This document shows, one piece after another, positions 5,931 to 11,003 of a DNA stretch of 11,003 nt (its first letter is position 1; each line of letters opens with the position of its first letter). Source of the stretch: Salinirussus sp. GTDB lineage: Archaea; Halobacteriota; Halobacteria; Halobacteriales; Haloarculaceae. Where the stretch lies: positions 1-11,003 of the forward strand of contig JAQCNN010000235.1 of the NCBI GenBank assembly GCA_028275005.1, given 5' to 3'. A program made the position numbers and the translations under genes. The notes below the pieces were generated by a model. That model worked only from the letters and a program-made list of their open reading frames with translations. It was not told where the DNA came from and did no database searches.

Positions 5931-7172
5931 TTACTCCGTCTTGTCGAGTTCGTCGTCGAACCGGACGACGTTCTCGATGTCCTCGTCGTAGACGTCCTCG
6001 AAGGCGTTGCGGGCGATGGTGCGGCGGTGGACCTCGTCGGCGCCGTCGACGATCCGGAACGGCCGGACGCTCTCGTAGAAGTGCGCGACGGGCAGGTCCT
6101 TGCTGATGCCGTGACCGCCGAGACACTGGACCGCCAGGTCCATGATCTCGTTTGTGACGTTTGCGGTGAAGGTCTTGGACATCGCGACCTCGATCCGGGC
6201 GTCACTGTTGTCGAGTTCGCGAGCGGCGTGTCGGACCATCGTCCGGGCGGCGTGCAGGTCGGTCTCCGCGTCGGCGATCCGGTGGCGCAGCGCCTGTTTG
6301 TCCGACAGCGACTCGCCGAAGGCCTCCCTGTCCTGGAGATACGACTTCGAGATCTCGAGGGCGCGCTCGGCCATCCCGGAGTAACGCATACAGTGGGTCA
6401 GCCGGCCGCCGCCGAGCCGAAGCTGGGCGAGCCGGAAGCCGCCACCCTCCTCGCCGAGCAGCATCTCCTCGGGGACGCGGACGTTCTGGTACTTCACCTC
6501 GGCGTGACCGCGCTCCATGTCGACGATGCCGTGCCCGCCGAGATGGGGGATGTTACGGACGATATCCACGCCGTCGAGGTCCGTCGGCACCAGGAACAGC
6601 GAGGTCCCCTCGTAGGGGTGGGCGTCCATGTCCGTCCGGGCCATCACCAGCAGAACGTCGGCGTTGTACCCGTCGGAGGTCCACCACTTGTGACCGTTGA
6701 TGACGTACTCGTCGCCGTCCTTCTCGGCGGTGGTCCGGAGCATCTTCGGGTCCGAGCCTGCGCCCTGGTTTGGCTCGGTCATCGAGAAGCCCGTTCGGAT
6801 GTCACCCTGCACCAGCGGTCGGAGGAACTCCTCCTTCTGCTCCTCCGTGCCCGCGATGTCGAGGGTGTGCATATTCCCCTCCTGGGGGGCGTTCGCGCGG
6901 ATCGAGAGCGCACCCATCAGCGACCGACCGACCTGCTCGAAGGAGGGCAGCATATCCCGAAAGCCCAGCCCCTGCCCGCCGTACTCCTCGGGCACCTGCG
7001 GGGCGAACAGGTTTCGCTCCTTCGACTGCTCCCAGAAGTCGTGGATCTCCGACTCGGAGACCAGGTCACGGGTTCGAAGCGCCTCCCGCTCGCGGGGAAG
7101 CACCTCCTCCTCCATGAACGCCTCAACCCTCGTCGCAACCTCTTTTGCTTTCTCGGAGTCGTGGTACTCCAT
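5931..7172 (-). CDS. Acyl-CoA dehydrogenase family protein, ACAD10/11-like
   Basis: A 413-aa FAD-dependent acyl-CoA dehydrogenase with the usual helical N-domain, middle beta-domain and helical C-domain. The flavin/substrate segments are FSMTEPNQGAGSDP (129-142) and INGHKWWTSDG (158-168). The C-terminal FAD-contact region includes DREAFGESLSDKQ (281-293) and QCLGGHGISKDLP (349-361). The GGGRLTHCMRYSGMAERALE block and the IVDGADEVH ending are characteristic of the ACAD10/11-like branch. At the position of the MCAD catalytic Glu (YEGT) this protein reads VDGA, so Asp376 is the likely base. It introduces a trans-2,3 double bond into an acyl-CoA and passes electrons to ETF. Start ATG at 7172 is supported by a TATA element 22 nt upstream. 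An inverted repeat at 7180-7191 overlaps the core promoter. Confidence 0.9.
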   Translation of the reverse strand: MEYHDSEKAKEVATRVEAFMEEEVLPREREALRTRDLVSESEIHDFWEQSKERNLFAPQVPEEYGGQGLGFRDMLPSFEQVGRSLMGALSIRANAPQEGNMHTLDIAGTEEQKEEFLRPLVQGDIRTGFSMTEPNQGAGSDPKMLRTTAEKDGDEYVINGHKWWTSDGYNADVLLVMARTDMDAHPYEGTSLFLVPTDLDGVDIVRNIPHLGGHGIVDMERGHAEVKYQNVRVPEEMLLGEEGGGFRLAQLRLGGGRLTHCMRYSGMAERALEISKSYLQDREAFGESLSDKQALRHRIADAETDLHAARTMVRHAARELDNSDARIEVAMSKTFTANVTNEIMDLAVQCLGGHGISKDLPVAHFYESVRPFRIVDGADEVHRRTIARNAFEDVYDEDIENVVRFDDELDKTE

Positions 7173-7179
7173 ACCTCTT

Positions 7180-7191
7180 TACACGAGTGTA
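7180..7191. promoter_or_regulatory. 12-bp palindromic operator candidate in the acyl-CoA dehydrogenase promoter
   Basis: TACAC-GA-GTGTA, perfect 5-bp arms. It lies between the TATA box (7195-7200) and the start codon (7172), where a bound protein would block RNA polymerase loading. This placement is typical of archaeal repressors. The regulator is not in the window; a role in acyl-CoA-responsive control is inference. Confidence 0.5.
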
Positions 7192-7194
7192 GGA

Positions 7195-7200
7195 GTAAAA
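7195..7200 (-). promoter_or_regulatory. TATA box of the acyl-CoA dehydrogenase gene
   Basis: TTTTAC on the minus strand with 22 nt between it and the ATG at 7172, giving a leaderless transcript. The same hexamer at nearly the same spacing precedes the second MFS gene. Confidence 0.6.
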
Positions 7201-7292
7201 CGATGGCGGAGACCGCCTGTCGTGTCAGTTGTTGCTTTTTTGCCCAATATGTGCCACGAACCCGCAGGGGTCGGCGGTACGCTGCTCGGCAT

Positions 7293-7350
7293 CGACAGAA
7301 GCTGCGCTGAGCACTGCCCGTTCACGGGATTCTGTCGGGGTAGGGACCCC
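7293..7350. terminator. Structured region after the Fe-ADH-like gene, candidate terminator
   Basis: CGACAGAA (7293-7300) and TTCTGTCG (7330-7337) form a perfect 8-bp stem. It encloses a small CCCG-TTCA-CGGG hairpin (7317-7328). A second hairpin follows, GGGGT-AGGG-ACCCC (7337-7350), sharing one base. On the minus strand the complex begins 30 nt after the Fe-ADH-like stop codon at 7381. No long minus-strand T tract follows, so an independent structured RNA or mRNA 3' end is also possible. Confidence 0.4.
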
Positions 7351-7380
7351 TCAGTGGCGATATCCCGCGTCGGGGCCGGC

Positions 7381-8571
7381 TCAGTACGCGGCCTCGAGGA
7401 CCCTTTCCATGTCCTCGACGGTCAGCTCTAGCCCCTCGGGGAGATTCACGACCAGCCGGTCGTCGACGACGGCGCGTGCCACGTCGGTGAACTGGTCGGG
7501 GTCGGGCCCGTCGGTGTCCCGTAGCCGCGCGGGCAGCCCGAGCCCGTCGCGGACGTCGGCGACGGCCGCCACGACGGCCTCGGCCGGGTCGTCCGCGTCC
7601 TCGACGCCCAGGGCCGCCGCGAGCAGCGCCCGGCGGCCGTCGACCTCCCCGAAGAGGTACCGCAGCGCGTGGGGCGCGATGACGGCGTGGGCCGCACCCT
7701 GCTGGATGTCGGAGTAGGCGGTCAACCCGTGTCCGAAGGCGTGGATCAGCCCCAGGGTGCCGCCGTCGGGCCGGGAGATCCCGTACTGGACCAGGAGTAA
7801 CCCCTCCAGAGACGGTGTGGCGGTCTCGACGGTGACACTGTCGCCGAGGGCCGGGAGCGCGTCGGCCAGCACGTTCAATCCGCGGACCGCCGTCGCGTCG
7901 GTAAAGGGGGTCGCGGCGCTGGTGTACAGGGTCTCGACCCCCTTGTCGAAGCCGTTCATCGCCGACGCCGTGAGAACCGACTCCGGGGTGGTGGCGACCA
8001 GTTCCGGGTCGCCGACGACGGCCGCCGACATCAGCGCGGCGTCGGAGAGCCCGCCGTCGACACGGGTCTCCACCGGACAGGTCGCCGGGTCGGCGTTGAT
8101 CCCCGCGACCTGCGAGAGGTCCGCGCCCGCGAGCGTGGTCGGCACGGCGACGACCGGTGGTGTCTCACCCTCGACGGCGATGGTGCCGGTCTCCTCGAGT
8201 TCCGCGCCGACGGCCGCCCGGTCGACGCTGTCCTTGCTGGCGATTGCCGCCGCGGCCTTCGAGACGTCGATACTGCTGCCCCCGCCCAGCCCGACCAGCG
8301 CGTCCGCGCCCTCGGCCTCCATTGCCTCGACGACATCGAGCGCGGTGCTGACCCGCTTGTCCGGGGTGGTCTCGGGGAGCACGCCCGCCAGCCGGTCGCC
8401 CAGCCCCTCGCACACCGGGTCGATAACCTCGGGGGTGGTGCCGACGGTCCGCCCGCTGACCACCAGCGCCCGCTCGGCGCCCAGTGACGCCAGTTCGTCG
8501 TCGAGGGCACCCGCCGCACCCGCCCCGTAGCGGACTGCGCCGGGCTTGTACGCAAACCGGTACGCCGTCAT
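7381..8571 (-). CDS. Iron-containing alcohol dehydrogenase-fold protein, maleylacetate reductase-like
   Basis: A 396-aa protein of the group III (Fe-type) alcohol dehydrogenase superfamily. The N-terminal nucleotide domain has the signature GLGGGSSIDVSKAAA (94-108), and PTTLAGADLSQ (144-154) stands where classical members have PTTxGTGSE. In the all-helical metal domain the usual MDALTHAIE reads MNGFDKGVE (205-213). In the HxxxH...PHG region only His277 remains, and Gln291 stands at the last ligand position before HAVIAPHAL. Thus Asp, His and His ligands appear to be Asn206, Lys210 and Gln291. The MN-xx-xx-GVETLYT context and the HAV-PHA pattern resemble maleylacetate reductases, which are reported to work without metal. 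It probably reduces or oxidises a small carbonyl compound with NAD(P)H; the substrate is unknown. Unlike its neighbours it has no TATA box at leaderless distance. Confidence 0.85.
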   Translation of the reverse strand: MTAYRFAYKPGAVRYGAGAAGALDDELASLGAERALVVSGRTVGTTPEVIDPVCEGLGDRLAGVLPETTPDKRVSTALDVVEAMEAEGADALVGLGGGSSIDVSKAAAAIASKDSVDRAAVGAELEETGTIAVEGETPPVVAVPTTLAGADLSQVAGINADPATCPVETRVDGGLSDAALMSAAVVGDPELVATTPESVLTASAMNGFDKGVETLYTSAATPFTDATAVRGLNVLADALPALGDSVTVETATPSLEGLLLVQYGISRPDGGTLGLIHAFGHGLTAYSDIQQGAAHAVIAPHALRYLFGEVDGRRALLAAALGVEDADDPAEAVVAAVADVRDGLGLPARLRDTDGPDPDQFTDVARAVVDDRLVVNLPEGLELTVEDMERVLEAAY

Positions 8572-8750
8572 CCCGCCACCCCCGCTCTGTCCTCCGCCTC
8601 CTCACGCCTGGCGCCGAGCCCCACGGGGAGGGTCGGCCCTGAGCGCGGCTCAGCGCCCGCCTCGCTCTCGGGTTGCCCTTGGCTCCGCACAGCGGCTGGT
8701 GCGTGGTGGCTGCCTGCTGTTGCTGGCATACCCCCCGGTAGGGTGGGCCC

Positions 8751-8757
8751 CTATTAG
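8751..8757 (-). promoter_or_regulatory. Possible distal TATA box for the Fe-ADH-like gene
   Basis: CTAATAG on the minus strand, the only AT-rich block between the divergent genes on this side. It is 21 nt upstream of an ATG at 8729 but about 180 nt upstream of the Fe-ADH-like start. Transcription from it would give a leader of about 155-160 nt. Confidence 0.35.
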
Positions 8758-8792
8758 AGCCTGTTTGGACACCGGCGACACCGCGGCCCGGC

Positions 8793-8821
8793 CCGGAGTT
8801 CGGTCGATTCAAGACCTCCGG
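8793..8821. promoter_or_regulatory. Inverted repeat spanning the third MFS promoter (operator candidate)
   Basis: CCGGAG (8793-8798) and CTCCGG (8816-8821) are perfect 6-bp arms 17 bp apart. GTC/GAC (8803-8805, 8813-8815) adds inner symmetry. The TATA-like TTCAAG (8808-8813) lies inside, so a bound dimer would occlude TBP. Confidence 0.35.
8808..8813 (+). promoter_or_regulatory. Possible TATA-like element of the third MFS gene
   Basis: TTCAAG, 24 nt before the GTG at 8838. It is the same hexamer and nearly the same spacing as upstream of the LLM gene. It supports the GTG start over the internal ATG at 8874. Confidence 0.35.
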
Positions 8822-8837
8822 CGACGACGACAACACA

Positions 8838-10040
8838 GTGTCCCGGCGTAGCCTCTTTGGCTCGCTCTGTGCGATGGTCTTTCTGGTGAACCTCGCGCGG
8901 GTGGTCTTCGCCCCGCTGGTCCAGCCGGTCGCCGCCGAGTTCGGCGTCCCCGCGGCCTCGCTGGGTGTGGTGACCAGCGCCGCCTGGCTCGGCAGCGCCG
9001 CCCCGCGCCTGCCCACGGGCTATCTCCTGACGCGGCTCCCCCGCCACTACGTCGTCGCAGCCGCGGGCTCGGTCCTCGCCGTCGCGGCCGCAGGGACCGC
9101 CGCTGCCGACTCCGTGCCACTCCTCGCTGCCGGTGCGTTCGCGATGGGGCTCTCCAGCGGTATCTACTTTATCGCGGCCAACCCGCTGGTCAGCGAGCTG
9201 TTCCGCGAGCGGGTCGGCAGCGCGATCGGGCTCCACGGCGCCGCGAGCCAGTTGGCCGCGGTCGCCGCCCCGGTGTTCCTGAGCGGGCTCCTGGTTGTCG
9301 GCCGGTGGGAGACGACGTTTCTCATCGTCTCCGGGGCCGCGGTTCTCGCGACGGTCGCGCTGGTCCTGACAGCCCGCCGGACGACCCTCCCCTCGGTCGG
9401 CGTCGAGGACCGCAGCCTCCGGGCGGCGGCCCGCGCACAGTGGCGGCTAGTCCTCACGGGTGTCGTCCTCATCGGTGCCGCCGGCTTTCTCTGGAACGGC
9501 CTGTTCAACCTCTACGGGGACTACCTCACCGTCGTAAAGGGGGTCGACCCCGCGACCGGCCGGCTGCTGCTCTCGGGGATGTTCGCGGCCGGTGTCCCTG
9601 CCTTCTTCCTGAGCGGGCGGCTGGCAGACCGGGTCCCGAATGTCCCGCTCATTCTCGGGATCATCGCCAGCTTCGTCGTCTGCACCCTCGCACTCACGGC
9701 CGCGAGTGGGGTCGTCGCCGTCGCCGCCGTCAGCCTCGCACTCGGCTTTGCCGTCCACGCCCTCTTTCCGGTGATGGACACCTACATGCTCAGCGCGCTG
9801 CCCGACCGCCACCGCGGGAGCGCCTACGCTCTCTACTCCGCGACGATGATGGTCGTCCAGGCGCTTGGCTCGGGGGCCGTCGGGGTGGCCGTCTCCAGCG
9901 GACTGGGCTACACCGCTGTGTTTCGCGTGCTCGCCGTCGGGGTCGGTGCCCTCGTCGTGGGCCTGTACGTCCTCTACAGCCGGGGTCGCCTGCCGACGGG
10001 TGGGGCGCCCGGCGAGACACCCGCCACCGCGACCGACTGA
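8838..10040 (+). CDS. MFS transporter with a degenerate first motif A
   Basis: A 400-aa major facilitator permease with about 12 membrane helices and a central loop at about residues 180-203. The helix 2-3 motif A is degenerate: GYLLTRLPRHY (61-71), with Thr where Asp is usual. The second-half copy is intact, GRLADRVPNVP (260-270). The N-terminus starts directly with helix 1 (SLFGSLCAMVFLVNLARVV), and the C-terminal tail is short and Gly/Thr/Pro-rich. It starts with GTG at 8838, chosen for the TATA-like element 24 nt upstream and because the internal ATG at 8874 would cut into helix 1. It is divergent from the Fe-ADH-like gene and convergent with the acyl-CoA synthetase, 48 bp apart. It differs clearly from the other two MFS proteins here, so it is not a recent duplicate. 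The substrate is unknown. Confidence 0.87.
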   Translation: MSRRSLFGSLCAMVFLVNLARVVFAPLVQPVAAEFGVPAASLGVVTSAAWLGSAAPRLPTGYLLTRLPRHYVVAAAGSVLAVAAAGTAAADSVPLLAAGAFAMGLSSGIYFIAANPLVSELFRERVGSAIGLHGAASQLAAVAAPVFLSGLLVVGRWETTFLIVSGAAVLATVALVLTARRTTLPSVGVEDRSLRAAARAQWRLVLTGVVLIGAAGFLWNGLFNLYGDYLTVVKGVDPATGRLLLSGMFAAGVPAFFLSGRLADRVPNVPLILGIIASFVVCTLALTAASGVVAVAAVSLALGFAVHALFPVMDTYMLSALPDRHRGSAYALYSATMMVVQALGSGAVGVAVSSGLGYTAVFRVLAVGVGALVVGLYVLYSRGRLPTGGAPGETPATATD

Positions 10041-10052
10041 CACGCACGACCG

Positions 10053-10113
10053 TCCCGGTTGTCGGTCTGTCACCGCCGCCTCGTGTGCTCACTCCCGGTA
10101 CCGGTCTGTCACC
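10053..10113. repeat. Imperfect direct repeat at the acyl-CoA synthetase 3' end
   Basis: TCCCGGT-TGT-CGGTCTGTCACC (10053-10074) recurs as TCCCGGT-AC-CGGTCTGTCACC (10093-10113). The second copy encodes the last residues of the synthetase (VTDRYRE); the first lies in the 48-bp gap before the opposing MFS stop. It reads as a small local duplication of the gene's 3' end. Confidence 0.5.
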
Positions 10114-11003
10114 CGCTCGCGGAGCTCCCCCTTCCGGACCTTGGCGCCGTGGGGGCCCTCGGTCCGGGGGAACTCCGCGACGAACTCGATATCCGCGGGG
10201 CGCTTGTAGTCGGCCACCTCGCCGGCCAGCGCGTCCTGCAGGGCCGCCGCGTCCAGGGTCTCGTCGTCGCGGACGACGAAGGCGACCGGAACCTGGCCGT
10301 GGCGCGGGTGGGCCGCGCCGACGACCTGTGCCTGGTCGACACCGGCCTGTCCGTTGAGGGCAGCCTCGATATCCCGTGGGGTGACCAGAAACCCCCGGAC
10401 CCGGAGTGCGTCGTCCAGCCGTGACCGGTAGTAGTAGTAGCCCGCCGCGTCACGCACCCCCAGGTCGCCGGTGTGGAGCCACCCCTCGTCGTCGGTCGCC
10501 GCGGCGGTCTGCCCGGGCTTGTCGTGGTAGCCGTTCATCACGTTGTACCCCTGCAGGCGGAGTTCGCCCTCCTCGCCCGGGGGCACCGCCGCGCCGGTCT
10601 CTGGGTCCACGACACGGACCGCCGCGTCCGGGTGCACCGGCGGGCCACCGACCCGTTTGCGCTGCTCGAGGGGGTCCTCGGGGTCGCCGACGAAGACCAT
10701 GCTGTTGCCCTCGGAGATGCCGTACGGCTGGACCAGCGGGAAGCCAAAGGCCGCCTCCAGTTCCTCGAAGACCGCGCCGTCGACCCCCATCGTGAGGAAG
10801 GCGGTCACACCACGCCTGAGGGTGGCGACGCGTTCGGCGTCGAAGCACTCGGCTCGGCGCATCCGGTCGAACATCACCGCCTGCGCGTTGCAGTAGGTGA
10901 CGCCGTGGCGCTCGACCAACTCGAGGGTTCGCTCGGGCTCGAAGTGGGTCTGGACGACCAGCGGGATCCCCCGGGACAGCGCGCTCAGCATGGTGTTGTA
11001 CCC
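10089..11003 (-). CDS. AMP-dependent acyl-CoA synthetase/ligase, C-terminal part (cut by window edge)
   Basis: The C-terminal 304 residues or so of an ANL-superfamily adenylate-forming enzyme. The frame stays open to the last base of the window (GYNT before the first visible Met), and the adenylation P-loop motif is missing, so the true start lies outside. The Met codon at 10989-10991 is internal. Counting from it, the visible motifs are A5 YGISEGN (90-96), A7 GWLHTGDLG (170-178), the A8 hinge RSRLDDALRVRGFLVTPRDIE (189-209) and the A10 region PRTEGPHGAKVRKGEL. In A10, Lys284 is the likely catalytic lysine, with about three extra residues compared with the common PRTxxGK form. It activates a carboxylic acid to acyl-AMP and then acyl-CoA. 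The substrate is unknown, but it could supply the acyl-CoA dehydrogenase and hydratase encoded nearby. It converges on the third MFS gene. Confidence 0.9.
   Translation of the reverse strand, partial: GYNTMLSALSRGIPLVVQTHFEPERTLELVERHGVTYCNAQAVMFDRMRRAECFDAERVATLRRGVTAFLTMGVDGAVFEELEAAFGFPLVQPYGISEGNSMVFVGDPEDPLEQRKRVGGPPVHPDAAVRVVDPETGAAVPPGEEGELRLQGYNVMNGYHDKPGQTAAATDDEGWLHTGDLGVRDAAGYYYYRSRLDDALRVRGFLVTPRDIEAALNGQAGVDQAQVVGAAHPRHGQVPVAFVVRDDETLDAAALQDALAGEVADYKRPADIEFVAEFPRTEGPHGAKVRKGELRERVTDRYRE

Larger units (their letters stand above)
8572..8837. other. Divergent intergenic region between the Fe-ADH-like and third MFS genes
   Basis: This 266-bp gap holds the MFS promoter with its inverted repeat (8793-8821). 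It also holds a TATA-like CTAATAG on the minus strand (8751-8757) and a 6-bp hairpin, CTGAGC-GCG-GCTCAG (8639-8653). On the minus strand an open frame of 53 codons runs from an ATG at 8729 to a TGA at 8568 that overlaps the Fe-ADH-like ATG by 4 bp. Its low Asp content and skewed composition make coding doubtful, so it is not annotated as a gene. Confidence 0.45.

Noticed and set aside
7236..7241. T6 tract after a GGCGG-AGA-CCGCC hairpin as a plus-strand terminator
   Set aside because: No plus-strand gene ends upstream; both neighbours are transcribed from the minus strand.
5391..7310. Long plus-strand open frame (639 codons)
   Set aside because: It runs antisense to the acyl-CoA dehydrogenase gene and across the 5593-5930 gap. 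Its translation has no recognisable domain, while the minus strand shows clear family motifs. Long antisense frames are common at this GC content.
8165..9016. Minus-strand open frame of 283 codons over the divergent gap
   Set aside because: It is out of frame with the Fe-ADH-like gene and spans two opposing promoters; its composition is not haloarchaeal-protein-like.
10053..10113. Direct repeat as an integrase attachment site
   Set aside because: There is no integrase, tRNA or element between the copies, which are only 40 bp apart.
9305..10357. Plus-strand open frame of 350 codons
   Set aside because: It is Arg/Pro/Gly-rich, overlaps the third MFS gene in another frame and runs antisense into the synthetase; no motifs seen.
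10989..10991. ATG as the start of the acyl-CoA synthetase
   Set aside because: The frame is open to the window edge and the adenylation core before this point is missing, so the Met is internal.
1..11003. CRISPR array, insertion sequence or defence system
   Set aside because: No regularly spaced repeats, transposase-like frame, terminal inverted repeats or nuclease/helicase genes were seen.

Overview
The window looks like a chromosomal stretch from a halophilic archaeon (class Halobacteria). The DNA is very GC-rich, and the soluble proteins are rich in Asp and Glu and poor in Lys. One gene belongs to the archaeal and actinobacterial type of F420/FMN-dependent LLM oxidoreductases. Several start codons (ATG or GTG) sit only 22-26 nt after a TATA-like hexamer with no Shine-Dalgarno motif, the usual haloarchaeal layout for leaderless transcripts. 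Species cannot be told from the sequence alone.

Layout, left to right. A metallo-beta-lactamase-fold hydrolase of the AHL-lactonase type (minus, 7-807) diverges from a plus-strand trio: an MFS transporter (1013-2335), a MaoC-type acyl-CoA hydratase (2379-2846) and a carboxymuconolactone-decarboxylase-like protein (2902-3426). These meet, stop codon to stop codon, a run of four minus-strand genes. In transcription order the four are a divergent iron-containing alcohol dehydrogenase-fold protein (8571-7381), an ACAD10/11-like acyl-CoA dehydrogenase (7172-5931), an LLM-class oxidoreductase (5592-4699) and a second MFS transporter (4641-3427). A third MFS transporter (8838-10040, plus) converges on an AMP-dependent acyl-CoA synthetase (10089 to the right edge, minus) whose N-terminus lies outside the window.

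Taken together the genes suggest uptake and CoA-dependent breakdown of organic acids, possibly cyclic or lactone-forming ones: a CoA ligase, an acyl-CoA dehydrogenase, a hydratase, a lactonase-like hydrolase, a CMD-like protein, a reductase resembling maleylacetate reductases, and three different permeases. That pathway is inference; each gene call alone is solid only at family level. No regulator, transposase, tRNA, rRNA or CRISPR array was seen.

The most unusual content is between the genes. Four intergenic gaps (808-1012, 5593-5930, 7173-7380, 8572-8837) hold perfect or near-perfect inverted repeats. Some sit against TATA boxes like operators. Others, at 5807-5885 and 7293-7350, look like folded RNA domains. 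The strongest protein-level oddity is the Fe-ADH-fold enzyme, in which three of the four metal ligands appear replaced.
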